Source of the DNA: Conidiobolus incongruus B7586
Taxonomy: Eukaryota > Entomophthoromycota > Entomophthoromycetes > Entomophthorales > Conidiobolaceae
DNA: 23,011 bases
Assembly (NCBI GenBank): GCA_000697335.1
Contig: JNEM01013328.1
Coordinates: 1 to 23,011 of the forward strand
Direction of reading: 5' to 3'
Positions 10,100 to 22,100 of the stretch are shown here, one piece after another. Each line of letters opens with the position of its first letter. The first letter of the stretch is position 1. The position numbers and the translations under genes are program-made. The notes beneath the pieces are model-generated. The model was not told the origin of the DNA. It worked only from the letters and a program-made list of their open reading frames with translations, and did not search any database.

Positions 10100-10339
10100 T
10101 GGTTAACGAGATAAAATTTATAATTAAAAAGTTATAAGAGACTGTTATCCCAATTATATTTATTAATACATTCATTTTTGAATGATTTCATTATTTCACA
10201 ATTACTTCATCCCTTTTAATTAATCCCATAAACTTACTTATTAATATTCAATGACATAAATTTTATGTTATCTCAGTTGATTACAAATCAAATTAATAAG
10301 TACTTTACTTTTGTTGTTAAAATTTATAAAATTAATACA
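10100..10339. promoter_or_regulatory. Bidirectional promoter between RMD5 and GRX5
   Basis: The two ATGs are divergent and only 240 bp apart, so this segment must hold both promoters. Visible motifs are CCAAT at 10150-10154, a GATA-type TTATCT at 10268-10273, and a short inverted repeat ACATAAA/TTTATGT around 10254-10268. None is proven functional. Confidence 0.5.
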
Positions 10340-11051
10340 ATGTCAAGTTTGAGATTAGCTACAAAAGTGATATACCAATATAATTATTAGCTGATATATT
10401 CTTTACTAATTAATTCTATAGTTGAATTTATTTAAAAATTTCTCCAAATTTCAACAATTCAGATTATTAAGTGATTCAACTAAACAAGTTATTGAAAAAG
10501 TAACATTAACGCAGTTTCATAATATATTACATCATGATTAATCTATTATAATTTCTAGGCTATTCACGGCAAAGATATTTGTTTATTTATGAAGGGAACT
10601 CCCGATTTTCCCCAAGTAATTTGAAATTTTTCTAGCATTCAAATTAGATAATTAACCCTATATTATTTAGTGTGGTTTCAGTAGAGCTGCTGTTCAAATT
10701 TTAAGTATTCAAGGTACAACGATTAATTTCTTATTGTATATATTGGTTATTGAACATAATGATTTTTAGGTATTACCGATTTTAATCACGTAAACGTTTT
10801 AGCCGATGAAGAAATTCGCGCCGGTATTAAAGAATATTCGTAAATGACATTATTTACTTTTTTATAATATTTTGATATTTATAAAAAATTAATTGTTTAG
10901 TTCGTGGCCTACTATTCCTCAATTATATATCAAGGGTGAGTTCATCGGAGGTTGTGATATTATGCTGAAAATGCATCAATCTGGCGATTTGGAAAAGCTT
11001 TTATTAGAAAAGAAGATCGTGGCTCCTTATGAAGAAGAAGCTAAAAATTAA
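10340..11051 (+). CDS. GRX5: Monothiol glutaredoxin, mitochondrial Grx5 type (6 exons)
   Basis: Exons are join(10340..10366,10422..10499,10559..10615,10671..10713,10770..10839,10901..11051), giving 141 aa (yeast Grx5 is 150). The signature is [13 protein letters not shown]47 and active-site C55 with [14 protein letters not shown] (94-104, cis-Pro98) and GGCD (108-111) complete the glutathione and Fe-S binding site. Family role: passing [2Fe-2S] clusters from the scaffold to acceptors in the mitochondrial matrix. The N-terminus (MSSLRLATK, then [16 protein letters not shown]) is basic and free of acidic residues, as in a matrix presequence, and is split by the first intron. That intron must be removed, since read-through meets a stop after 16 codons. 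The fourth exon starts exactly at the catalytic Cys codon. Introns are 55-61 nt. It is convergent with HOS2. Confidence 0.96.
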
Positions 11052-11589
11052 TTATCTTAATAAATTAATTTATTATTTAAAACTTGAATCTTATAATTTT
11101 AATATCAAATCATTAATTTTATAAAAAGACTCTTTAAATTAAACCAACCGATCATTGAGCTTTTTTCTCAAAATTAAATACATTTTTATTTTAATATTAC
11201 TTCAAATATTACTATTATTGATCCAAAAAAGGATTCAAACTTAAATTTTTAAAAATATATAAGGCATAATATACCTTTGAAATGTGTATTAATAAATATA
11301 TACATATATATTATTTTACAAATTTGTTATTAATTTATTATCTAATTTTGCCAAGTTTCCTCAAATTAGATTAATAACTTGGAAATTTTATAATGTAAAT
11401 GGATATCAATATTTTGACATTAAATCTTTATTAAAATTTATTGGTTTTCAATAGCGATAAACATAAAAAACTTAAAAATCACTACATGGTAAAATTAATA
11501 TACAGAATAATTAATAGGAATTAAATGCTGTCTTATAAAATAAATATTTGAACTGAAATTATAAAACTTATGTTATCTTTAAATATTAT
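11052..11589. other. Tail-to-tail intergenic region of GRX5 and HOS2
   Basis: These 538 bp lie between the stop codons of two convergent genes. AATAAA at 11059-11064 directly follows the GRX5 stop and could serve polyadenylation. No gene is seen. Confidence 0.45.
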
Positions 11590-13054
11590 TTAATCAGTAT
11601 CCATATCATCATAATCATCATCATTTTCATCATCATAGTCGTCTTCATCTTCTTGATCATTATCATCATCATCGTAAAAGTACTCATTATCTGGATCTAC
11701 AGCATTGATTTTACCTCTCTTAGCTAAAGTTCTTCTATCCATTCTGATATCAGGGAAATAGTCCTCCAATTCATCCACCGATTTACCTTCATATTCATCT
11801 AAAAATCCTTGGATATCTGGTGGGTATTCATGCATTTGCACACTGGGTGCTCCCTTCAGTCTTCGAAGCTTTTCAAGAGCTTGAATTTCAATCTTTCGTA
11901 AATAAGATTGCGAGTTGGCATTCTCTATCCTTCCTATCAGTTTGGGGTGTAGTGTATAATCAGGTCCAAAGAATTGTTTATATGGTGTTTCTGGTAACTT
12001 ATTAGGCAAGTCTGTATCTAAGATGATAGAAGTTTCATAAGTCCAACATCTACTCACATTACGGATTGTGTATCCTCCACCACCTAGAACTAGAGTTGGA
12101 AGACCAAAAGATTTTGTAAATTTGACACACTGACCATGTGCAACAATACTCAAATTGAAGCATCCTAAACGATCTAAACCCAAACTATCAGCACCACACT
12201 GAATCACTACCACAGATGGTTTGAAGTTTTCCATAGTAGCTCCAATAATCGATTGAAATAAATTAACATAAGAGGCATCATCAATACCATCCTTAAGAGG
12301 AATATTTAGTGAGTAATATTTGCCTAATTTATCGCCAATTTCATCTAAATTGCCAGTTCCAGGGAAGAATACTCCATTATACTTGTGAAAAGAAACAGTC
12401 ATCACTCTGTCTGTATGATAAAAAGCCTCTTGAACACCATCTCCATGATGGACATCAATATCAATATACAAAACTCTTGGATAGTATCTCAAAAATTGCA
12501 AAATAGCCAAAACAATATCGTTTACATAACAAAAACCACTCGCTTCAAACTTTTTAGCATGATGCAAACCACCACTCCAATTAATTGCAATATCACAACC
12601 TCCCGAAATTAATTTTCTCGAAGCTTCCAAACTGGCACCAGTATACAATTTACAAAAATCGAACATTCCATCGAATATAGGACAATCTGCTCCAAAATTA
12701 AATTTTTCTAAAACTTTCTTGAATTTGTCAGCGTTGTTCGGTGTGACCCTTTTTAAGAAATTAATATAGTCATCACTGTGAAATTCTAGTAATTCTTCTT
12801 CCGTTGCAAGGCGTGGCTGGTACATTTCCATATGCTTATGCAATCCATAACCAAGTACTAGATGATTGGTTAATGTCAAGCGATGAGGTTTCATTGGATG
12901 CGTTTCCTATTTAATATTTATTAGTTTATTGAATTTAAAAACATTAAAATAAAATTTATATTACTCCATAATGAAAATTTCCAACTTCTTCATTATGAAA
13001 ATATGCAACTCTGGTCTTTGAATGAGGTGCTAACCTTCTATTTGTAATATTCAT
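11590..13054 (-). CDS. HOS2: Class I histone deacetylase, Hos2/HDAC3 type (2 exons)
   Basis: Exons are complement(join(11590..12906,12965..13054)), giving 468 aa. The 58-nt phase-0 intron joins NFHYG to ETHPMKPHR, the conserved HDAC N-terminal motif; an ATG-initiated ORF without exon 1 would start at residue 35 and lack it. The catalytic set is intact: charge-relay H145-H146 (GGLHHAKK), zinc ligands D181, H183 ([10 protein letters not shown]) and D275 (LGLDRLGCF), and Tyr309 (GGGGYT). The order and wording match HDAC3/Hos2 more than Rpd3, including the C-terminal '[12 protein letters not shown]' block that parallels HDAC3. It removes acetyl groups from histone H3/H4 tails; family members work in the Set3 complex (yeast) or NCoR/SMRT (animals). 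The last 30 or so residues are nearly all Asp, Glu, Asn and Tyr. Confidence 0.96.
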
Positions 13055-16000
13055 TGATAATAGTTATATATATTTATTATTTTAATTATATTAAATAATT
13101 ATTTATTATAAATTTTTAATAATTACTAAGTATTTTAAATTTCAAAAAATATATTATAAAATTAAGCATTGACTATTGATTTGAATTTATTTTGGAATTT
13201 AGAATTTTGTTTTATTAATTATGGGATTGAATTCGATTTTGATTCATTGAAATATTAAAAGGTGACAATATTAAAGAATTCCAAAATTTTGAATTATGAT
13301 AACGATATAATTAATAAGAATTAATCATAAGATATTTATTAAAAGCATTTAAAACAATATTGGTATCTCTGTTATGTAATTATTTTAACTAAATTAATAT
13401 ATAATATCTAACTTAATGATATGAAGATCATATCTAAGATACCTTCAATTTTAAACATTTTAAATTCGAAAGGATAAGCATTTTATATTATTATAATAAA
13501 CCAAAGATAATATCATGTTATGTGGCAACTAAATATTATAAGATAGATGGCTATATAATTATACTTAATATGCATTTGTTCTATCAAACAAATTTGAACA
13601 ATAATTAATTAATATCCCATTCTCAACTGTACCCTCCATAAGTACTTATAAACATTTTCCAATATAGTGAAACTTGTAGCATTTATAATTATTTAATATT
13701 CAATTTTAAAGGCTGTTCTGACTTTATTTAGTATTTCATACTGTAAATTAAATCATACTGCTATCTCAAGAAAAGATGTTTGCAATAATGGAGAAAAATT
13801 ATTAATTTATTTGAATTTATAAAGATTAATATTATGTATATAATTTACAAAGTTCGATTTAAAAACTATCGATATTTAGTTTAATAGTTAAAAATATATA
13901 AATATATACCATCCTTATATTAAATTTAATGTTATACTTTTAATAATTTTAAATATAATTAAGATATATAATACTTTACTGTATTTAACCAACTTAAGAT
14001 TATTTAATATGCAAAATTTACCTTTTTTGAGTTTTAGTGATTATGCTGTAATTCAGGTATTATAAATAAAACATTATCAAACTTAATCTTAGTGATTGAA
14101 ATTGCTAATACGATTAACTTCAGTTTATATCATATTGACCTAATTATCTAAGCCTATTTTCTATTTCAACTATCATCAAAGCATTAAATTTTGTGCCTGA
14201 ACATAATATATTTTGGTATTAATTAACCACTTGTTTTGGAGTTAAATAATAAATGCTACCTGATTAAGTCTATAAGGCAACCCACACCTTACATTGGTGA
14301 TATATTTTTTGAATATTCTATACTGACTATAATATTCATTTAAATAAATATAACTGTAAAAACATACTAATATTTGATTTTGGTAATTGCTTCACCTGAT
14401 AAGGTTATTTATATCAGTCAAAAGTTTAATTTAAAGGCAACTATTAAAATAACAATTGATTAATTAATTTGTAATATTTAAAAGCTGTATAAGTTTAGAA
14501 AAAAATGGCAAATTTTTTAATTTTTGATTTTTCAAACATATTGCTAGTTTTAAATAAATAAATATATAGAAAAAAAAATAAAAGATTTTATATTTTTAAA
14601 TTATATATATAGAATATATTTTTTTAATTAAAAAATTAATTTTTTAAAATTGGTTATTCAATTTAATTATATTTAAATTAAATAATAATCATCAAAAGTC
14701 TTTTATTTTAATTTTAATAAAAGTTAACTATAAACTTTTCAAAATTATTTAGAGTTTACAAACATCTTTTAATAATAAAGTATTATTTAAAACAACTATT
14801 TATTACTAGGTAAGTTATTTTAAAATTAAGAAAGAAATTATTTAAAACCTGTTAAAATTTAAAAAATTAACTTCAATTATTACTCATTTAATTATTAATA
14901 AAGTGAAAAAAAATATTGAAAAGTACTTTTTTATTTCAGTTAAAGAATTATCTAAATACTTTGATATTAGTTTTATAAGTATTTTATATATATTAAAGTT
15001 TAAACTGAAATTAATAAATAAAAATATAAATTAAATAACTTATAATTTAACTAAAACTTAAAAAAAGTTAGAGTAGCTATTATTAAATAAAACTTACTAA
15101 AATATTATTAGAAATTTAAGCTTTTATAATAAATAACTATAATTGATAAATTTTAAATCTTTATATATAATCTTTTATTAAAATATAAATCAAAATATTA
15201 AATTAAATTAAATTAACCTATCTTATAAATCTTTTTAAATAAATATTTTATTAATAAGTGAATATTAATTATTATAATTAATTATAATAGTATATGATAT
15301 TTTTATTTAATTCCTGAAAGAAAATTAATTAATAGTTAACTTTATATTGTTTTTTTAAATAAAAGTATTTTTAATTGGTGTTCTTAATATAATTTAAGAA
15401 AACTTATTATTTTATATTATAATTATAAAATATATAAATTTAAAACTATAAAAAACTTTCTAATTAAAAATAACTAAAAAAAACTATTATATCTAATATA
15501 TTCTTTAGATTATAACCTATGTAATTATAATTGCTTTAAATAATTAAAAAACTAGCTTATAAGAAAAAAAATTTCTATAGAAAAATTTAATTAATTTATG
15601 AAATATTAAATTTTAGTCTTTAATAAAAAGAATTATTTTTTAAATATTAAAAGTTTGTTAAAAATATAGCAAAAAGTTATTAATAATAAAAAAACTTATT
15701 AAATTTATATTATATATTTATTTTTATATATCATATATCAAAATGTTTATTTATTTTTAATTAAAAAATTCCCATTATTTAAATTATAAAATAATATTTT
15801 AATTTGATAATTAAGCTGGTGGTTTTATTAATTTCAATATTTTATTAAATATTGATAATAAGGATTTTGATATAAATGAATTAATAATACTAAAGGTTAA
15901 AAAATAATTACATTATATATAATTTGAAATAATTTTTCATGATTTTATTTATTTTATAATATTTGATTTTAAATAAATATTATATAATAATAACTTGTCC

Positions 16001-16623
16001 TAATTTTAAAATAAAAAAATTATAATAAACTTGATAAGTCATTATTATTAAACAATTACAATAAAATAATATAAAAAATAATTTTATTATCTTAAACTCA
16101 GTTATAATCAAATTCAATATAAAAATTGAAGGTTATTATTATATAATAATAATAAAATCTGTATTTTTTTAACAATGGCAAATAATATTTATATAAAGTC
16201 AAAAGAAAGACTAATTTCAATTATGAATAATTTCATATAACAATATTAATATAATAATTTTAATTTATTCTTAAAAATTAATAATAAAACTAATAGTTAA
16301 ATAAAGAAAATATTAACAATAAATTGAATTAATTTGATATATATTACTAAAATTTTGATTGACAGGTTCAAATTTTGTACTACCAAAACTTGAAATGATG
16401 ACATAAGCATTTAATATAAATTTCATTAAAAAAAGATTTCAACTGATTTGTGCCAAGATGTAAAGTAAATTATAATTATTAATTTTATCATATAGAATAA
16501 ACATAATTTAATAACAATACCAGTAATTATACTGACATATAAATTAGTATCGAAATCTTAATAAATTACAAATAAACAATGAAACATTTATTAGAGACAG
16601 AAGTAGAATCAAGATTTTGAAAA
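13055..16623. other. 3.5-kb gene desert with an extreme AT block
   Basis: The left part (13055 to about 14470) has ordinary intergenic composition for this window and holds the HOS2 5' flank. Short open stretches there (for example near 13690-13820) look like decayed sequence, but I do not recognise them. From about 14480 to 16350 C and G become rare, many 60-nt lines having fewer than eight. No gene, RNA or terminal repeat could be supported. Confidence 0.45.
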
Positions 16624-18843
16624 TTAAATATCTTTTTTATCTTCGACAGATTGCTGCTGGTCATTCGGTGATTTTTGAGGGGATGGTGGTGTTATCTTAA
16701 CTTTATCGGAAAGAATATCTTCCTGCTTGTTGAGCTTGGCACTGGACAGGGAGCTCAGGGGGGCGAGCTTGGGCAAGTCGGTAGAGCTGGTAGTTCGGGA
16801 AACGCTAGTGGAGCCGTTTTCGGCGTCGGAATAGTCGGAGAAGAGACGCTCGCCAATGAGTTCGAAGGGACTCATGATCCAGTTCAGGGCATTGACACTG
16901 CCAGGAGTGAGTGGTGTGTGTTCGTTGTTTTCGTCGAAAGTTCGGCTGTGGTCCAATTCTGGGAAGAGTTGAGGGCCTAATTCATTGATGATTGCGGTGA
17001 TTTCATTGGACAGTTCCTCGCGAGTTTGTGGTAATGTCTTGACTGCTGGATCACCTAACATACACAAAAATAGAGGGGGTAGTGAGCGATAGATATCGAA
17101 ACCTCTCTCACCGAAGATTAAGGAAATGTAGGTAATCATAGGTAATACAATGAGAGAAATGATTGGTGTCAACCAAACAATGAATCGTGGTATATCCATA
17201 TAAGATACCAAATAAGTAATAATAATACTGTAAATGCCATAGACTAAAGGACTTAAACCTAAAGCAATTAAAATCTTCCAGCTAGAAATAACATCTCTAG
17301 CAGCAATTTTGACGGATGAAGAGGCCAAAGCCTCTTTTTGTTTTTGTTTGCTGACAATCGATGCAGCAATAATGATAGGAGAGGCTAAAATACTTCCAGG
17401 CAAGGCAAGGGCCGCCATAAACATTAAGATAATGACTCTGCGGAAAAGACGGAGAGATGCTCTCAATCGACTGAGGGTAGTATTTTTAACTTGATGATCA
17501 CGAATACCGAAAGTTCTCAATTGTTTGTTATATTCTAATACTTTGGCTTTGATTTCTTGGATTCTAGGATCATCTTGGTAATGTAAATAACCAGCTACCA
17601 ATCGGCGGTTAAGTTCCAAAACTCTAGTAATTTTAAATTTCTTATTCTTGGGGCGGTATAAACGTCTAGCAGCTTGGATAACCATAAGTGTTTCATAATC
17701 GGGAGTATTAACAGTGACAGCTTTCAAAGCGTCGGAAACAGTGCTAAGTAATTCGGAACAAGCTTCACGCTTTTCAGTACCACCTTTCTTAAAACGTTCA
17801 ACTAATTCTTGAGATATAGTGATTGGTTTTCCGTATTCAACAACAGCACGAGATCTGAATTTATCAGGATGGAAATAGTTCAAACCTAATTAATGAAATT
17901 AAATAAAAAATTTAGATATCACAAAATAACTTGAATTTACCACAAGGAACAATTTTAACATTCAAACCAGGATAAGCAGCCATAGCACCCAAAGCCATTA
18001 CAGCAATACCAGCTAATATATAATATTAGACTATGAATACATAAATTTAAAAAATTAAAAATAAATACCTTTCAATGGCAAAAGTTCAGTTCTATCGTGA
18101 CTACCACCTTCGGGGAAGATACCGACGCAATTACCTTGAGCCAAAGTATCGTAAACTGATTGATAAACTTCATTCTGGTTAATTCTGGGAATAACCTTAT
18201 AGGAAGTACCTCCTTGTTGAGTCAAAGCTTCCAAAGCGACCAAATCTTTAATTTCTTTTTTAATTTTGACTTCTGTATCAGAGAGAACTTCCTCAACTTC
18301 AGCAGTAATTTTGGAACGGGGGAAAGTGATGGCAAAACCTGGACCCAAATCTTTTGTGAAGCGCGTATTGATACCACTTAAAAGAGTGGGGTTGTTGTAA
18401 CGTTCTACGATTTGAATTTTACCAGTACCTTTGTATGCGCTATCTTGAGGACGTGCAACGGGAACTATAAAGTTTAAATTAAAATTGAATTAATAAATTA
18501 GTATAAAATTAAAAATAATTTGCTTAATTGAGATTAAATTTGAAATTATTAATTAAAACAGAAAAAAATACTTACTTGAGTGAGTAACTCTAGCAAAAGC
18601 ACCTACAAGAGGTCTGTCATAACTCTTTTTAGCAATAAGATAAAAGATACGTCTTCCCGTATGACGTTGTAAGACTAAAGGGTCAACGAATTGGTTTGCG
18701 TGAGGGGCACCTACGAAAAATACGGGACCTTCCTGGGGGATAGTATGACTACCTCTGGGTTGAATTTGGCGGAAGAAAATATCTACAACCCCGTTGAGGA
18801 ACATGTTGAAGAAGTCGTAAATGAGATATTCGGCTTCTACCAT
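16624..18843 (-). CDS. SCT1: Glycerol-3-phosphate/dihydroxyacetone-phosphate O-acyltransferase, Sct1/Gpt2 type (4 exons)
   Basis: Exons are complement(join(16624..17885,17941..18012,18069..18464,18576..18843)), giving 665 aa. Introns are 111, 56 and 55 nt, all phase 1, and all junctions restore conserved motifs (HS|IPVARPQD, LPLK|AGIAVMALG, VPC|GLNYFH). Known role: first acylation of glycerol 3-phosphate or DHAP at the ER membrane and lipid droplets, feeding phospholipids and triacylglycerol. The catalytic block PHANQFVD has H48 and D54, the family's variant of H(X)4D. The glycerophosphate-binding block FPEGGSHDR lies at 206-214, and FRSRAVVEYG follows. Hydrophobic segments lie near residues 7-24 and, in the fourth exon, at LMFMAALALPGSILASPIII, ILIALGLSPLVYGIYSIII and LTPIISLIVLPMITYISLIF. 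The C-tail is Ser/Thr/Pro-rich, as in Sct1/Gpt2, where it is phosphorylated. Sct1 and Gpt2 cannot be told apart here. Confidence 0.95.
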
Positions 18844-19019
18844 GGTGATATGATATTATTGGAACTGATTAATTGGAAAGACTGTAAATTGAATGGTAAT
18901 GTAGTCTAACAGAGGAGATGAAATAGATTGATATTAGGGTTCGAAAAATATGATTTAAATTTGTCAATCAATTATTCAATTTATTTAATATTTTCAAATT
19001 CTAATATGATGGAAACTAC
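18844..19019 (-). other. Probable 5' UTR of the acyltransferase gene
   Basis: This segment lies between the TATA element at 19020-19026 and the ATG at 18843. The transcription start would fall inside it. The small open frame across 18691-18909 on the other strand is a shadow of exon 1. Confidence 0.35.
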
Positions 19020-19035
19020 TTTTATACCCGATTGG
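19020..19035 (-). promoter_or_regulatory. CCAAT-TATA core promoter of the acyltransferase gene
   Basis: On the minus strand CCAAT (19035-19031) is followed four bases later by TATAAAA (19026-19020), about 177 nt before the ATG. The surrounding patch (19027-19100) is richer in G and C than its flanks, as often seen at promoters. Confidence 0.45.
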
Positions 19036-19100
19036 TTACTGAGTGGCTTGATTGATATTGGGTGAGAGGGGTCAAATCTAACCTGGGAGTATTTGAATAA

Positions 19101-22100
19101 AATTTGTTAATTTTCCTAATTTTGTCCTTAAACTTTAGTTTGAAAAATTTAAGAGTATGATTTCATTGAATTTTATTTTAGGCATATTGATATTGAAAAA
19201 AAATGAAATATTCAAAAAATATAGAAAAAACAATTTGAATATCACATGAATTTTCACTCTTCCTCCTCTTAATTTTGTTTGTGAATCAATTAATATATGA
19301 ATTATCCACTTATAATTTTTGTTAGCTATTATAGCATAGGATTCAATTATTAGTAATATAAGTTAATATTTTGGCTATTATCCAATTATTATCAAAATAT
19401 CCGATCTAATTCTTATATTCGTATGTACTATCCTTGATTATACTATCAAAATTCTGCAATTGTATTCGATTTCAATATATAAATGTATCTAATTTTTTAT
19501 ATTTCATATTAGCTACTATCTCTATTTTAAATTAATTCAAAACTTTAGTTGAAAAATATTGAAACAATAAATAGCAAAATATCAAAAAATAAAGTTACTT
19601 ATATTACAATTATATTATTGGAAGCACTGTACCTTATAATGTTAATTAATCAATATATTATTAATAAATAAAAATATAAAAAATTTGAAATTTCAAAATA
19701 TTACCTCACAATTATCCAAGGAGTTTGAAACACATGTAGTATTAAAAAATTGAATTATAAAATTTTAATTATATATAAAAAGTTAATATTACCCTATCTT
19801 TAAAATAATTATTAAATAATATTTTTTATTGATTTGACTCAATTCCATTCAAAATCCGCAATATAAAATATAAATCTAATATCAACTGCAAATTTACTAA
19901 TTTTGACAAAAATAACGAAATAATAAATCAAAATCAAGTAATCACTAATATATTAGATCAGGTAAAATATATTTTTTGTTTATTTTAATATATTAATAAT
20001 AATCTATTCTTATTAATTCTTGATCTTATTACTACTGATATTGGGATAATAATTTGTTCTAAATTAGGAAAATGCGTGTTGATACAAAACTTTTAGATAT
20101 CGTGGCTACAGAAAATTTAATTAAAAATAATTAATATTTTGAAAGGCTTAAAAAATTTATAATTCATTTTAAAAACTACAATCAATTTATTTAATTTAAT
20201 ATATACATATATATATTTAGTAGCCAAAGTATACTATAATGATATAAATTTATTATTTCAAAATTTTAAAATTACCAAATTGATTATTATTAATTTTATT
20301 TTTTTTAATTAATAATTCAATACAAAAAATAATATTAATAAAATCAAATTTTTTAAATGTATCACTATTTATATATTAGAACATACTAATATTATAAAAA
20401 TAAAAATTAGAATATATATTCTATAATATCGAATTCCATGAATATCGTTTATAATAGGTTTGAAAATCAATTTTTTTAATAAATAATAATCAAATAGATA
20501 TTCAAGTAATTAATATATCATGGTATAATGAAATTCCTATTATCTGATCTATTTTCTAATCTTTGATATCTAATTCTATAATCATTCATTTTCTATTAAA
20601 ACTTATTTTAAAATTAATTCAATCAAAATTCAAATACTAATCAAATTATTTGATATTAATGTAAAAAAATTTTTTTTGTGTAATTATGTATTTTAATATT
20701 ATCCATTATACTAGGAATATGTCTTGGAAAATTTTAATTGATTAAAATTTATAAACATATGATAATTAATGTCAAATTTAATTATAACAGCTTGAGATAT
20801 AATAATGGTAGTTTTGTCACGTTATTTTTGAATATAATCAAATATTAGTAAGTGTAGAAATATCACTTTATTCTGAATAAACTAGTGAATATATAAAGTA
20901 TTTCAATAATAAAACTTAAGGAACCAAACATAAACCAAAGTAAATACATTAACACCAATTAATTATCATATGAAAATGAATTTGAAAACTATAAAATTTT
21001 AACACTTAAATTCCGGATAGTAGATTATAACTCTGATAAAATAATTTGAATTATTTTAAATAAATTTTATTAAATATTCGACTATTAAATTGTGTATATA
21101 TCCCGAAATTTTTGAGATAAATTTATGAGATTTTTTATTAATCAGTATTTGAAATAATATATTATTTTAAATTTATTTTTATTAGGTATACTAAGTGGAT
21201 AATTGAATACCACAATCACTTTTAATCAATATTAATTATTAGTTTTTTTAATATGAATATTAATTTATAACTTAATTAAGTTATTATAATTATCAAGGAT
21301 AACATGATAACATCAGAAAATATACATATATATATCATGTGAGAATATTAAATTAATTAAATAATACTTTTTAGGATTTTTTTTAAGAATTTAAAAATAA
21401 AGCTCTAAATTTATTAGTTGAATTAATACCATTACAAGAAAATGATAAATAATAATATATGATTGAGCTCAGGATTTAATAATTATCTATGATAAGATAA
21501 TAATAGTATTAGCTATTTTAAATAAAAATTTAATATTTTGAAAAATATTTTTTAAATATATATAACTAATGTTGATATTTTACTTTATATATATAATGTT
21601 TTAATATTAATAAATTAATATGATCCTATTTAAATATTAAATAGAATAATATATGATATGATTAGTGAAAAATATATTAAATATTATATAACTTAGGTAT
21701 ACCAAGGTTATAATATGATATTGGCTTAAAAATATATTTTAATTCAATTTAAGATATTAATGATTATATTTAACTTTGATCTTGCCTTTAAAAATAATAT
21801 TTTAAGTTATGATTAATTAATTTTAATACCTAGCTTTATATCAATTTGAAATATATCAACAATAGTTAAGTTAAAATATTAAAATTAATTAAATTAATTC
21901 ATATTAAAGACCAAATATAATGATATATACATTTAATATTTAAAATATATTTATGTAATTTTTTTATTCATTCTTTGATAATATTAAATTAATTGATAGG
22001 AAATAATTATATTTATTACTCAAAAAATCCAATTATCATATTAATACGAAAAGCCATATTAGAAGTGCCTTATTTCATGAATTAGTTAAACTCATTATTT

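Noticed and set aside
7536-10267. Two 19-mers sharing 18 bases (7536-7554 and 10249-10267), each with a palindromic core
   Set aside because: At about 80% A+T several such pairs are expected by chance in 23 kb, and the flanks do not match.
13690-13820. About 45 open codons with mixed amino-acid composition
   Set aside because: I recognise no family. An attempt to align it with the transcription-factor cluster gave only scattered matches.
16362-16378. 17-nt match to the T arm of the tRNA-Ser, differing only by transitions
   Set aside because: There is no A box, acceptor or anticodon arm around it, and chance similarity is likely, so a tRNA-derived relic is not supported.
16395-16446. Possible C/D-box snoRNA (ATGATGA at 16395, CTGA at 16443)
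   Set aside because: There is no good terminal stem and no convincing C'/D' boxes, and such motifs are expected by chance in this composition.
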